Shown here piece by piece: positions 55,801-63,594 of a DNA stretch of 64,000 nucleotides. The DNA is from Brucella pecoris (lineage in GTDB: Bacteria > Pseudomonadota > Alphaproteobacteria > Rhizobiales > Rhizobiaceae). Position 1 is the first letter of the stretch. The number at the start of each line of letters is the position of its first letter. The position numbers were made by a program, and so were the translations under genes. The notes beneath the pieces are model-generated. The model was not told the DNA's origin. It did not search any database and saw only the letters and a list, made by a program, of their open reading frames with translations. Where the stretch lies: NCBI RefSeq assembly GCF_006376675.1, contig NZ_VEWK01000004.1:310001-374000 (forward strand), in the 5' to 3' direction.

Positions 55801-57561
55801 CAGGGCATTGCGCCTCTCAATGCGGATGCCAAGGGTACTTCGGCCAATAACCGGCTCAATGTCGATGCGCACGTTACTGGAGGTGGCGGCATCGATGTGC
55901 GCGCCAATGGCGGCGTGCCGCTCGGTAAAGGTGATCTGGCAGTTGACGTCAATCTCGCCAATCTTCCGTTGACGGCACTAAACGGTGCGGTCAAGGGACA
56001 GGATCTCGCTGGCAATGTGACAGGGACGGCGCGTGTCACCGGACCGCTAACCAATCCTGCGGCGACGTTCAATCTGCGCGGCACCGGTCTTGCGGCCAAA
56101 CCGCTGCGCGATAACGGGCTTGCGCCTCTTACCCTGCAGGCTGCAGGCAGTTATGCGGCGATGGCCATCGACTTTTCGTCGCTGACCGTCGATGGTCCGC
56201 GCGGCCTCAACGTTAGCGCCAATGGCAAGGTGCCGTTCTCGGGGCAGGGGCTGGGCGTCAATGTCAATGGCAGCATTCCGCTGGCGCTCGCCAATCGCTT
56301 CCTGGCGGATCGCGGTGCGCAGGCAAACGGGACACTGACGCTGACGGCCAGCGTTTCGGGCGGCTTCAACCGTCCGCAATTGCGCGGCATGTTCTCCACC
56401 AATGGCGCAACCTTTGTCGATCCAGACACCAATGTCCGCCTGAACAACATCAATGTCATGGGCAGCCTGGATGGTGAGACCATCACGCTGCGCCAGGTCA
56501 ATGCAGCGCTTGGCAGCGGCGGATCGGTTTCCGCCAGCGGTACGATCTCGACCAATGCCGAAGCGAACTTCCCGGCCAATATCGAGATCAAGCTCAATCG
56601 TGCCCGCTATGCCGACGGCAAGCTGGTCGTGGCGACCGTCGACGGCGGGATCACGATCAGCGGGCCGCTGATGCGCGATCCGCTGATTTCAGGCCGCATT
56701 GACGTCGACAGGGCTGAAATCTCGGTGCCGGAAAATCTCGGCGGCGGTGCAGCCTATGTCCCGGTTCGGCACAAGAACACGCCGAAGAATGTCCAGATCA
56801 CGCTTGATCGCGCCAAGGTCGAAACGCGCCGCAGCCGGGTGCCGACGCCAACAGCGCGCCCGACCGTGCCGCGCCTCGATGTTCTCATCAACGCGCCGAA
56901 CCAGATCTTCGTACGTGGCCGCGGCCTCGATACGGAACTGGGCGGGCGGTTGCGCCTGACCGGACCGGTCACCGACATCAAGCCGGTCGGCTCGTTCGAC
57001 ATGATCCGCGGTCGCATCGGCATTCTCGGCCAGCGCATTACCTTCGATGAAGGCCATGTCACGCTGGTGGGCGATCTCAATCCGCAGCTCAATTTCGTCG
57101 CGCGTTCGGAAGGCAATGAAATCACTGCAATCGTGACGGTGACGGGTACGGTCGATAATCTCGACATCCAGTTTTCCTCGACACCGGAATTGCCGCAGGA
57201 TGAAGTGCTGGCCCAGCTCATCTTCAAGCGTTCCATCGGCGAATTGTCGGCGTTCCAGATCGCGCAGCTTGCCGCAGCCGCCGCAGAACTTGCGGGCGGT
57301 TCCAACAACTCGCTGATGAACAAGCTGCGCGCCGGGACAGGTCTCGACGACCTCGATGTCGTGACGGATGACAAGGGCCAGACGGCAGTTCGCGCGGGTC
57401 GCTATATCCGCGACAATATCTATCTCGGCGTTGAAGCGGGTTCCGGCGGCTCGACCAAGGGCACTGTCAATCTCGATATCACCCGCAATCTGAAAGCCAA
57501 GGGTGCGCTGGGTGCGGAAGGCGATTCCAGCGGCGGTATCTTCTACGAAAAAGATTATTGA
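52825..57561 (+). CDS. tamB: Translocation and assembly module inner-membrane protein TamB
   Basis: Very large protein (1578 residues) of the AsmA-like bridge class that spans the periplasm and is thought to carry phospholipids to the outer membrane with TamA. It has an N-terminal signal anchor (FLAIIAFVAFAVTAVIFGW), a Gln/Ala-rich linker, hundreds of residues of repeating beta-structure, and the conserved C-terminal DUF490 domain with LPQDEVLAQLIFKRS near residue 1460 and a final aromatic residue. The start codon is TTG, overlapping the tamA stop (TTGA), so it depends on coupling. Confidence 0.93.
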   Translation: MTKFLAIIAFVAFAVTAVIFGWPEQQKQLQAQAQVPAQAQEQASGQEQAEAPAEEEKSYFLSFVESQLSAPNRRISISGISGVLSSEATVGSITIADREGVWLRIENAKLNWSRTALLVGRLSIQSLAAERIDIIRKPLPDNSLPSPESSTFSLPDLPISINLDQLAIARLHFGPDIFGLESEVSANGSLSLADGSLDSNFDIKRLDGPGGNFALRAAYANADQKVDLDLKVSEPANGIVANLLNIDGRPPVDLTLTGAGPLDELKVDLALDTNGSRTLTGEFALNRQGQAPDGGRVFSARFNGPIAVLVPPVFRDFFGAETVLSADGFLKDAGGFRLDDLALNSAALKLKASAETGNDRFLNKLRIDASIADESKGRVLLPVKGAETYIDNAKFQVAYGDRPTNDWTGTLAIAGLKNATISAQSIALDMGGVAENLDDAANRHVTFKVNGGMDGISAERAEIAEALGNKIALAIDGAWRAGSPVELSQANIAGNGLSLDLKGNIDDLAFNGDIAAKIASLAPFGALADRDLAGSIDVNAKGIIRPVSGAFQLDLNGTAQNMRTGTEAVDRILDGAVNLSGALGRSAEGFSARDFRIGNELSEITANGSFASDKASFDFGVMLSDLKLLSDQASGRMTVKGSARGDDKLIALALRADAPEGTLAGRKLSEGGLDFNAMLDGNAKAGAALSGKLAGSAFLNGQRVDLGTLIDIVNDEKRLTNLVFNAGGAHLSGNVTQTAKGLLTGALKLDAPDISTAAALALAEATGAANADITLDANDGRQNASITANAKDIKVNGNHITSADIALTAKDLFGVPVVDGNAAARDIMVGTFGIDSFDAKANATGSKTDFTANTKLKIGTVASAAGSLEPKDGGFELGLASANVKQGTLSANLAAPATISMKGEEISFGDIIINTGADASAGQVKVNGVIDGHLDLSVALSNLPLALANTFKPELGLGGTVNGTARITGTKEAPDVAFDMAAQGVTAAELKKQGIAPLNADAKGTSANNRLNVDAHVTGGGGIDVRANGGVPLGKGDLAVDVNLANLPLTALNGAVKGQDLAGNVTGTARVTGPLTNPAATFNLRGTGLAAKPLRDNGLAPLTLQAAGSYAAMAIDFSSLTVDGPRGLNVSANGKVPFSGQGLGVNVNGSIPLALANRFLADRGAQANGTLTLTASVSGGFNRPQLRGMFSTNGATFVDPDTNVRLNNINVMGSLDGETITLRQVNAALGSGGSVSASGTISTNAEANFPANIEIKLNRARYADGKLVVATVDGGITISGPLMRDPLISGRIDVDRAEISVPENLGGGAAYVPVRHKNTPKNVQITLDRAKVETRRSRVPTPTARPTVPRLDVLINAPNQIFVRGRGLDTELGGRLRLTGPVTDIKPVGSFDMIRGRIGILGQRITFDEGHVTLVGDLNPQLNFVARSEGNEITAIVTVTGTVDNLDIQFSSTPELPQDEVLAQLIFKRSIGELSAFQIAQLAAAAAELAGGSNNSLMNKLRAGTGLDDLDVVTDDKGQTAVRAGRYIRDNIYLGVEAGSGGSTKGTVNLDITRNLKAKGALGAEGDSSGGIFYEKDY

Positions 57562-57877
57562 TCGCCGCAGATCATCGATCACGAGAGGCCGGGATCAGCC
57601 CCCGGCTTTTCTCCGTGCGCAATCCTGAATAACGATTTTCATAAAAGCCACGATTTTGCCATCAAATAGCCACGGCATACATATGCTCGCCGCATTTGCC
57701 TTGATTTTTAAATCGATTGAATAGCCATAACTACCACAATTTATGCTTTCAGTTGAGATTTTTAGACACGTTTGCGCGAGTTGTTTAACCGTTCTTCAAC
57801 CATAAGAACGCAAATTGCTGTTGAGTACAGCGGTCGCCTGGCGACTGTGTTTCAACCCTTGAGTCCGGGTAATTTGC
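57562..57877. other. Intergenic region between tamB and the L,D-transpeptidase gene
   Basis: Carries the tamB terminator at its left end, then about 260 rather AT-rich bases, presumably with the transpeptidase promoter. No gene or repeat recognised. Confidence 0.5.
57588..57612 (+). terminator. Terminator of tamA-tamB
   Basis: Stem GCCGGG (57588-57593) and CCCGGC (57601-57606) followed by TTTTCTC; short but well placed 27 bases after tamB. Confidence 0.65.
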
Positions 57878-58603
57878 ATGACCAAGTTCATTGACGATCT
57901 GAGCCGCCGCCGTTTCCTGTTCGGCACCGGCGCCATCCTCCTCACCGGTGCTGCCGGCTGTTCGCAAACGATGGATATGTCGGCCTTCCAGATGAATATC
58001 GATCCGATGTCGACAGGCGGGATCACGCCGATGCGTCCGCAGATCAGTGTTGATCGCGATATCACGACGCCGGATGTCATGTATGCCGCCGTACAGGAAG
58101 GGCCGTATTCACTGCCTGCAATTCCTTACGAAAAGGTGCCAAAGCAATTCCGCCGCCAGATCGTGCCGGACCCGACAGGACAGGCGCCGGGAACGATTGT
58201 CGTCAGCCTCAAGGATCATCTTCTCTACTACGTTCTGCCGGGCGGCGAAGCGCTGCGTTACGGCATCGGTATCGGCAAGGCCGGTTTTGAATGGCAGGGC
58301 ACCGCCAATGTCCAGTACAAGAAGCAATGGCCGGTCTGGACGCCACCACCGGAAATGATCCAGCGCAAACCGGAACTGGCGAAATATCGCAACGGTCAGG
58401 AGCCCGGTCCGCAAAATCCGCTGGGAGCGCGCGCTCTCTATATTTTCCAGAACGGGCGGGACACCGGCTATCGCATCCACGGATCGCCGGAATGGTGGTC
58501 GATCGGCCAGTCCATGTCATCCGGCTGTATCCGTCTGATGAACCAGGACATTATCGATCTCTATAATCGCGTGCAGGGGAAGGCCCCGATTATCGTCGGA
58601 TAA
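57878..58603 (+). CDS. L,D-transpeptidase (YkuD family), Tat lipoprotein
   Basis: Cell-wall enzyme of 241 residues that would make 3-3 peptide cross-links or attach proteins to peptidoglycan. The N-terminus has both a twin-arginine motif (SRRRFLFGTG) and a lipobox (LTGAAGC, Cys28), so it should be a Tat-exported lipoprotein. The YkuD domain runs from about residue 105 to the end; the active-site region is RIHGSPEWWSIG followed by SMSSGCIRLMN with Cys217. The usual His or Asn before GC is Ser. In Brucella, L,D-transpeptidases are known to link outer membrane proteins to the wall; which one this is cannot be told. Confidence 0.9.
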   Translation: MTKFIDDLSRRRFLFGTGAILLTGAAGCSQTMDMSAFQMNIDPMSTGGITPMRPQISVDRDITTPDVMYAAVQEGPYSLPAIPYEKVPKQFRRQIVPDPTGQAPGTIVVSLKDHLLYYVLPGGEALRYGIGIGKAGFEWQGTANVQYKKQWPVWTPPPEMIQRKPELAKYRNGQEPGPQNPLGARALYIFQNGRDTGYRIHGSPEWWSIGQSMSSGCIRLMNQDIIDLYNRVQGKAPIIVG

Positions 58604-58620
58604 GCAATTGGTTTGCTATG

Positions 58621-58654
58621 AAAAAAGGCCGCGCCAGATATGGCGCGGCCTTTT
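58621..58654. terminator. Bidirectional rho-independent terminator
   Basis: Perfect 13-bp stem AAAAGGCCGCGCC (58623-58635) and GGCGCGGCCTTTT (58642-58654), loop AGATAT. Serves the transpeptidase gene and the convergent small secreted-protein gene. Confidence 0.92.
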
Positions 58655-58674
58655 CTGTATCGGATTCGATACGA

Positions 58675-58890
58675 TTATTCGTAGCGCACCGATTTGGGCA
58701 TGGCTTCGCCGAGATTGACGAAATGGCGCAGCTCGGCGCGCAGATTTTCTGCCGAAGCCATATGAATCTGGTTTTGCGGCACAACATTGTTCTGCACGAT
58801 CTGGGTGGATACGCCCGGCATGACAAACGCCCCTGCGGTCAGGACGAGGGCGGCGGCAATGCCGAGGCGTCGTTCGGTTCTGGCCTGCAT
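58675..58890 (-). CDS. Small secreted protein of unknown function
   Basis: A 71-residue protein with an N-terminal hydrophobic segment (LGIAAALVLTAGAFVMPGV) that looks like a signal peptide, giving a mature form of about 43 residues ending PKSVRYE. The ATG is preceded by AGGAGATAGAA on this strand. It shares a bidirectional terminator with the transpeptidase gene. No family recognised. Confidence 0.65.
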   Translation of the reverse strand: MQARTERRLGIAAALVLTAGAFVMPGVSTQIVQNNVVPQNQIHMASAENLRAELRHFVNLGEAMPKSVRYE

Positions 58891-58989
58891 TTCTATCTCC
58901 TTGCGCCATGTGACGGCGACTTAAAATCTGGAATCACGTTCATTCGCAAAACGCTGCGACTTTCCTGTCCTTGGCCGGTCGGTGACCGA

Positions 58990-59499
58990 TCAGTGAAAAG
59001 TCGCGCGCGGCGTAAAATTCAAAGCGCTGTCGATGGCATGAACCGGTATTGGCAACAAAGTCTGGCCGAAATCAGCCAGCGTGTCGGCAAAATTGCGGGC
59101 AGCCCCTGCCACATCGTCGCAGCGGCGATGACAGGCAATGGCTTCAAGACAGGTATCGAGCAGCAGTGCGTCCTGATTCTGGATGCCGGAAATCAGCCCC
59201 AGCGTCAGGCATTCCTCACGGCAGACATGGTGCGAGTCGAAAGGGAAGGCGCGCAACTGGCAACTGGCGCAATGGCGCAGAACGCGGATGAAATGCGACA
59301 GCTCGCCCACTGCACGTTTTGCTTCCGACGGTCCGAGAACTTCCGAGTAGAGGCCCCAGGTCATTTCCCACGGGATGATCGAGCCCGTCTCGAAACCCGC
59401 CGTCCAGCGGCGGTAACCTTCCAGCACCAGCTTCTCCGGCAGGCGATCGAAATAGCCTGCAGTATTGGCGCCGTTCAATTGGGATATGCGCATATTCAC
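58990..59499 (-). CDS. Cys/His-rich protein of unknown function
   Basis: A 169-residue cytosolic-type protein without signal peptide. Its seven cysteines are at 77, 80, 93, 97, 117, 123 and 127 in the pattern CxxC, HHxCxxxC, CxxxxxCHRRC, with histidines 76, 90, 91 and 124 beside them, which suggests a metal site or cluster; the segments look helical. I do not recognise the family. GTG 59499 is preceded by GGGGAGG with five-base spacing and is preferred to ATG 59493; the open frame extends to 59751 without support. It lies 630 bases from copper-chaperone genes on the same strand. Confidence 0.65.
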   Translation of the reverse strand: MNMRISQLNGANTAGYFDRLPEKLVLEGYRRWTAGFETGSIIPWEMTWGLYSEVLGPSEAKRAVGELSHFIRVLRHCASCQLRAFPFDSHHVCREECLTLGLISGIQNQDALLLDTCLEAIACHRRCDDVAGAARNFADTLADFGQTLLPIPVHAIDSALNFTPRATFH

Positions 59500-60130
59500 G
59501 TCTGCCTCCCCTGGAGGCCGCGCAATGAAGACACGCGTACAGATGCTGGGCGTGAGCCCTGCTTTTCCGCCGAGGGGCGTTCGGTTTCCCCCCGCACATT
59601 GCAATATCCGGTCGGCAAGAGACCGAGCTGCCAAGGCAGGCCGTCGACATTTGCGGACCGGCATTCGCCGAGACCAATCATTGGTCCTCCAATCGAAAGG
59701 GTTCAAGGCCCAGACATCAAAGGTTGTGAATTTGCACCATGGATAAAGCATGAAAATTCATCTGGAGTCAATTCCTCAACTTTAAAATCATATTAGATTT
59801 CAATTATTTAGAATTATTCTAGACTCTAATTGTCATGTTTACAGTATTCAACGAAGAACGCAACCGCTGTGAGGGAGCAGCGGTTGCGGCAAACGGGCGC
59901 ATAATGCGCGAAGGAGAGAGACGCGGATCATTCGCCCTTTTGCTAAGGGATCGGTCTTCGCGATTGAACTTCAGGCATTTCCCGAAACCGCACAGATAGC
60001 GCGGTTTACCGGAAACGGCTGGTTCGCTTAGAGCATTTCCAGCAAAAGTGCGAAGCGGTTTTGCGTCGGATAATGCGTGAAAACAAATAGATAGAGCGGT
60101 TCCGAGGATTCCGTTTAAACCGGAACCGCT
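59500..60130. other. Intergenic region between the Cys-rich gene and the copper-chaperone gene
   Basis: About 630 bases. It holds the promoter region of the Cys-rich gene, an AT-rich segment near 59760-59850, a perfect 10-bp hairpin GCAACCGCTG / CAGCGGTTGC (59860-59887), and a full palindromic repeat (60029-60134). A 54-codon plus-strand frame from ATG 59836 exists but has no recognisable product. Confidence 0.5.
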
Positions 60131-60134
60131 CTAG
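60029..60134. repeat. Full-length palindromic intergenic repeat, copy 2
   Basis: 106 bp: TAGAGCATTTCCAGCAAAAG with GCGGTTTTGCG, then AATGCGTGAAAACAAATAGA, then TAGAGCGGTTCCG ... CGGAACCGCTCTAG. Same two-module design as 4173-4279. Its last bases supply the TAG stop of the minus-strand copper-chaperone gene. Confidence 0.8.
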
Positions 60135-61159
60135 TGACCCGAATGCTCTCCATCTTTCTGGCCATCTTTCTGGCCGCTTTGGGCGGTGACGGGGAAATCG
60201 ATCGTGACCTTGCCGGCCTTTTCGAATTCCAGTGTTACCGGTACGCTCTCGCCTTCCTTGTAGGGCTTCTCCGGCTGGATGAACATGAGGTGATAGCCAC
60301 CGGACTTCAGCTCGACTTTTTCACCTGCCGGAATATCCAGACCGCCTTCGAGCTGGCGCATCTTCATCACGTCGTTCTGCATCGACATTTCGTGGATTTC
60401 GACACGTTTGACGCCATCGGTGCTGACGGAAACCAGCTTGTCGGCATCCTTGCCGTCATTGGCGATGGTCAGGAAGCCGCCTGCAACCTTGGCACCGGGG
60501 ACCATGGCGCGCACCGAAGGCGCTGTGATTTCCAGTTCGCCAAGCTTCGTCGGCATTGCCGCCTGCATGGAGCCATGGTCCATCTGGCCCATTTTGTCGT
60601 GTCCGCCGTGCCCGCCGTGCCCATCGTCAGCGCCCGCAGCCTTCACCAGCAGTTGCGGCGCAGGATGTGCAAGATCGTGCGGGTTCTGGCCATCCTTGGG
60701 CACTTCCGTCCAGGCAACCGAAGCGTCGCTTCCGCAAACCTGCGTCACGGGGAAGGACAGGGTTGTATCCTTGTCGAATTTGGCGAGCTGGCCGACGACG
60801 GTGAATTCGTCATAGAAATCGCCAGGCAGATTGCCGTCGGTGAAACGGACTTCCCGGACGCCCGAGGTCACATCCTTGCCGTGTACCTTGTAGCTCTGGG
60901 CATAGTCACCCTTGACGGTTTCGATTTTCCAGCCTGCCTTGACCTGCGGTTGGGCGGAAATGAAGCCTTCGGGAAGCTCGACTTTCAACTCGGTCGTGGC
61001 TTTGCCGTCGCAGCCATGCGGAACGCGGAAGGTTGCCTTGTAAAAGCTGCCCGCCTTGGCTTCGCTCTGGTCGAGCGAGGAATGGGCAGTGGCGATACCG
61101 GCGGAAGCGCACAGAGCGGCAATCGAGATGGCGGAGGCGAAAAGACGATTGTTTTTCAT
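60131..61159 (-). CDS. Periplasmic copper chaperone: YcnI (DUF1775) and PCuAC fusion
   Basis: A 342-residue secreted protein with two copper domains. After the signal peptide the mature chain should begin with His26 (ATA-HSSLDQ), as in YcnI proteins, where the N-terminal His binds Cu(II); DUF1775 spans about residues 26-165. A His/Gly/Met-rich linker (GHGGHGGHDKMGQMDHGSM) follows, then a PCuAC domain with the Cu(I) motif residues in EIHEMSMQNDVMKM and YHLMF. PCuAC proteins deliver copper to the CuA or CuB site of oxidases. The start at 61159 has AGG nine bases upstream; the longer frame lacks a site. It is probably cotranscribed with the DUF2946-like gene, though a repeat lies between them. 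Confidence 0.9.
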   Translation of the reverse strand: MKNNRLFASAISIAALCASAGIATAHSSLDQSEAKAGSFYKATFRVPHGCDGKATTELKVELPEGFISAQPQVKAGWKIETVKGDYAQSYKVHGKDVTSGVREVRFTDGNLPGDFYDEFTVVGQLAKFDKDTTLSFPVTQVCGSDASVAWTEVPKDGQNPHDLAHPAPQLLVKAAGADDGHGGHGGHDKMGQMDHGSMQAAMPTKLGELEITAPSVRAMVPGAKVAGGFLTIANDGKDADKLVSVSTDGVKRVEIHEMSMQNDVMKMRQLEGGLDIPAGEKVELKSGGYHLMFIQPEKPYKEGESVPVTLEFEKAGKVTIDFPVTAQSGQKDGQKDGEHSGH

Positions 61160-61191
61160 TGTTTCAAACCTGAATAATCGTTGGAAGGCAC

Positions 61192-61264
61192 ACCGGGACA
61201 AGATGCGCGTTAAAACAAGCAGTCAGAGCACCGAACTGATTCAATCAGATCGAAACGCGCTCTA
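61192..61264. repeat. Half copy of the palindromic repeat family
   Basis: AGATGCGCGTTAAAACAAGC, then CAGAGCACCGAACTGATTCA and ATCAGATCGAAACGCGCTCT A, the linker and second module of the family. It lies just upstream of the copper-chaperone start. Confidence 0.65.
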
Positions 61265-61274
61265 AATGGGATAT

Positions 61275-61673
61275 TCAGGCGAGAGGCGGCGCTTGTGGCG
61301 GCGCAGAGGGTGGGTAAGTGCTGTGCCGCAGGATGGGCTGCGGCGGCACGATCCCGTCTGCCATGGCAACATGTGGGGCCACACTGCTGGAACCCGCAGG
61401 CGCCGGGCACAGGAAGGCTGAAGAAATCCGGCAGGCTTCGCAACTGGTGTTGCTCAGGTGCTTGTCGTGATTCTTCTGGCCCGGATCGGAGCTATGATCG
61501 CCGATGCAGAGAACCGGGTAGGTTCCGTCCGGCAGTTTGTATTGGGCAAGCTGATAGCTGTCGAGGGCGTTGAGGTCGACCGGCTTGTGCGCAAAGGCGA
61601 CGAACATCAGGGCGAATACGCTCAAGATGCGTATTGCCAGAGACACCCGATATTGGCCGATGCTCGTCTTCAA
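61275..61673 (-). CDS. DUF2946-like small membrane/secreted protein
   Basis: A 132-residue protein with an N-terminal hydrophobic segment (IRILSVFALMFVAFAH), a middle part with CIGDHSSDPG and the SCEACRISSAFLCPAP segment typical of DUF2946-like proteins, and a Pro-rich end. Such genes are often beside PCuAC or other copper genes in alphaproteobacteria, as here. The start codon appears to be TTG with GGAGAAG about eight bases upstream; no ATG fits. Function unknown, probably metal-related by context. Confidence 0.65.
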   Translation of the reverse strand: MKTSIGQYRVSLAIRILSVFALMFVAFAHKPVDLNALDSYQLAQYKLPDGTYPVLCIGDHSSDPGQKNHDKHLSNTSCEACRISSAFLCPAPAGSSSVAPHVAMADGIVPPQPILRHSTYPPSAPPQAPPLA

Positions 61674-61739
61674 CTCAAAGCTTCTCCATTCAAGCCGAGT
61701 TTACCTAGCCTATGAGGCCCGTCTTTGCCAAGCATCAAA

Positions 61740-61776
61740 CAGAACCGGCGCGAATTGGTCGCGCCGGTTCTGTTTT
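61740..61776. terminator. Strong hairpin terminator
   Basis: Perfect 14-bp stem CAGAACCGGCGCGA (61740-61753) and TCGCGCCGGTTCTG (61759-61772), followed by TTTTTGGG on the plus strand and TTTGATG on the minus strand. It follows the GMC oxidoreductase gene on the minus strand. Confidence 0.75.
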
Positions 61777-61869
61777 TGGGCGGTCGGGGGAGAATAGGCC
61801 GGGCATTGGAGCAGATGCGCTCACAAGCTCGCGCTTCCGCCCTGTCTGCCCCATTCGGCGTCAGGGGGC

Positions 61870-61933
61870 GCCAGTTTGTTTTACGCATGTCTTTCTCCCA
61901 AAACCGGTTCCCACTTTTGGGAGACATGCTCTA
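61870..61933. repeat. Half copy of the palindromic repeat family, inverted
   Basis: Read on the minus strand: TAGAGCATGTCTCCCAAAAG, GGAACCGGTTTTGGGAGAAA, GACATGCGTAAAACAAAC, nearly identical to the first 60 bases of the copy at 4173. Its first three bases are the stop codon of the GMC oxidoreductase gene. Confidence 0.75.
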
Positions 61934-63502
61934 GATCGTCCGCTTCTTCATCTGTTCCGCGATATAGTCTGCTTGGCGGATCGCGAGAGCCACGATCGTC
62001 AGGGTTGGATTTTCGGCCCCGCCTGTTGTGAACTGGCTGCCATCGGAAACGAACAGATTTTTGATGTCATGCGTCTGTCCGTGCTTGTTCACGACGCCAT
62101 CCTGCGGCTTTTCGCTCATCCGGTTGGTGCCCAGATTATGCGTCGACGGATAGGGTGGCGTCGGGAAGGTGCGGACGGCACCGACAGCCTCATAGAGCGC
62201 CTTGCCCTGCGCATAGGCATGGGTGCGCATGGCAATATCGTTCGGGTGATCGTCGTAATAGACATCGGGAACGGGCAAGCCGTGCTCGTCCTTTACGTCC
62301 TTGCTCAGCGTGATGCGGTTTTTCTCCTGCGGCATGTCTTCGCCGACGATCCACAGGCCCGCCATGTTGACATAGTCATCCAGAGCCGAGGTGAAGCTGC
62401 GTCCCCAACCGCCGGGATTGAGGAAGGCGGCCATGAAGGGCAGGCCGAGTGAGATTGTTTCCATCTCATAGCCGCCGACAAAACCCCGCTTCGGATTATG
62501 CGCAGCCTCGTCGCGGATGATGCCCGCCATGGTGGTGCCGCGATACATATGAACCGGCTTTTCGAATGAGGCATAGACCGAACCCGTCGTATGGCGCAGA
62601 TAATTGCGCCCGACCTGTCCCGACGAATTGGCAAGCCCGTCTGGAAATTTCGATGAGGCCGAGTTGAGCAGCAGGCGCGGGCTTTCGATCGAATTGCCTG
62701 CTACGCAGACGATGCGCGCTTTCTGCAGATGCTGCTTGCCGTCCTTGTCGGCATAAAGCACGCCCGTCACTTTGCCTGCCGCATTATGCTCGATCTTGAG
62801 CGCCGTGCATTCGGGGCGAACTTCCAGCTTGCCGGTTTCCTCACCTTTTGGAATTTCGGTATAAAGCGTCGACCATTTCGCACCCCATTTGCAGCCTTGA
62901 AAGCAGAAACCGGTCTGCTGGCAGCCCATGCGGTCGTCACGCGGCGCGGAATTGATCGCCATGCGACCCGTATGACATTCCTTGTAGCCAAGCTTGTCGG
63001 CACCGGCCTTCATCACCTTGAAATTGTTGTTGCCCGGCAGGCCTTCAATGCCGTTGGTGCGCGTCACGCCCATCTTGTCTTCGGCCCTGGTATAATAAGG
63101 TTCTAGATCGGCAAGCGTGATCGGCCAGTCGAGCAGATTTGCCCCTTCGACCTTGCCGTAATGGGTCAGGGTCTGGAACTCGTAATCCTGAAAACGCAGC
63201 GATGCGCCAGCCCAGTGCGTGGTGGTGCCGCCGACGGCTTTCACGATCCATGCGGGCAGATTTGGGAAGTCCTTCGCGACCCGCCAGTCGCCGGACGTGG
63301 TGCGCCTGTCGAGCCAGGCAAGCTGCGCAAAGCTGTCCCATTCGTCATTGATGAAATCTTCGAATTCGTGGCGCTTTCCGGCTTCCAGAATAACGACGTC
63401 GATGCCTTTCTGCGCCAGCTCGTTGCCGAGCGTGCCGCCGCCTGCGCCGGAGCCGATGATGACGACGACCTTGTCGTCCTTGAGATCATATGGAGCAGCC
63501 AT
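61931..63502 (-). CDS. GMC oxidoreductase, gluconate 2-dehydrogenase flavoprotein subunit type
   Basis: FAD-dependent dehydrogenase of 523 residues. The FAD motif is GSGAGGGTLGNELA near residue 18, the GMC signature AVGGTTTHWAG is near residue 90, and the C-terminal HNLGTNRMSEK and NPTLTIVALAIRQADYI carry the active-site His and FAD contacts. No signal peptide: export would be together with the Tat-carrying small subunit encoded just upstream. GGGAGGAAACC precedes ATG 63502. Gluconate, 2-ketogluconate or sorbitol are family substrates; no choice can be made. No cytochrome c subunit follows. Confidence 0.9.
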   Translation of the reverse strand: MAAPYDLKDDKVVVIIGSGAGGGTLGNELAQKGIDVVILEAGKRHEFEDFINDEWDSFAQLAWLDRRTTSGDWRVAKDFPNLPAWIVKAVGGTTTHWAGASLRFQDYEFQTLTHYGKVEGANLLDWPITLADLEPYYTRAEDKMGVTRTNGIEGLPGNNNFKVMKAGADKLGYKECHTGRMAINSAPRDDRMGCQQTGFCFQGCKWGAKWSTLYTEIPKGEETGKLEVRPECTALKIEHNAAGKVTGVLYADKDGKQHLQKARIVCVAGNSIESPRLLLNSASSKFPDGLANSSGQVGRNYLRHTTGSVYASFEKPVHMYRGTTMAGIIRDEAAHNPKRGFVGGYEMETISLGLPFMAAFLNPGGWGRSFTSALDDYVNMAGLWIVGEDMPQEKNRITLSKDVKDEHGLPVPDVYYDDHPNDIAMRTHAYAQGKALYEAVGAVRTFPTPPYPSTHNLGTNRMSEKPQDGVVNKHGQTHDIKNLFVSDGSQFTTGGAENPTLTIVALAIRQADYIAEQMKKRTI

Positions 63503-63594
63503 GGTTTCCTCCCAATGCTTCGCCGTTTCCGCAAAACGCAAGGCGCTTGCAGGACGGTGGTGCCGCTTGGAATTGGTTGAGCTTGATCAGCCCC

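Noticed and set aside
52792..55872. 1026-codon open frame on the minus strand across tamB
   Set aside because: Antisense shadow of tamB caused by codon bias; no recognisable protein and no ribosome binding site.
59500..59751. Upstream extension of the Cys-rich gene
   Set aside because: Extra codons have no start signal and cover the likely promoter; GTG 59499 has a strong ribosome binding site.
59836..60000. 54-codon plus-strand frame starting MFTVFNEER
   Set aside because: Spans a perfect hairpin, has no ribosome binding site and no recognisable product.
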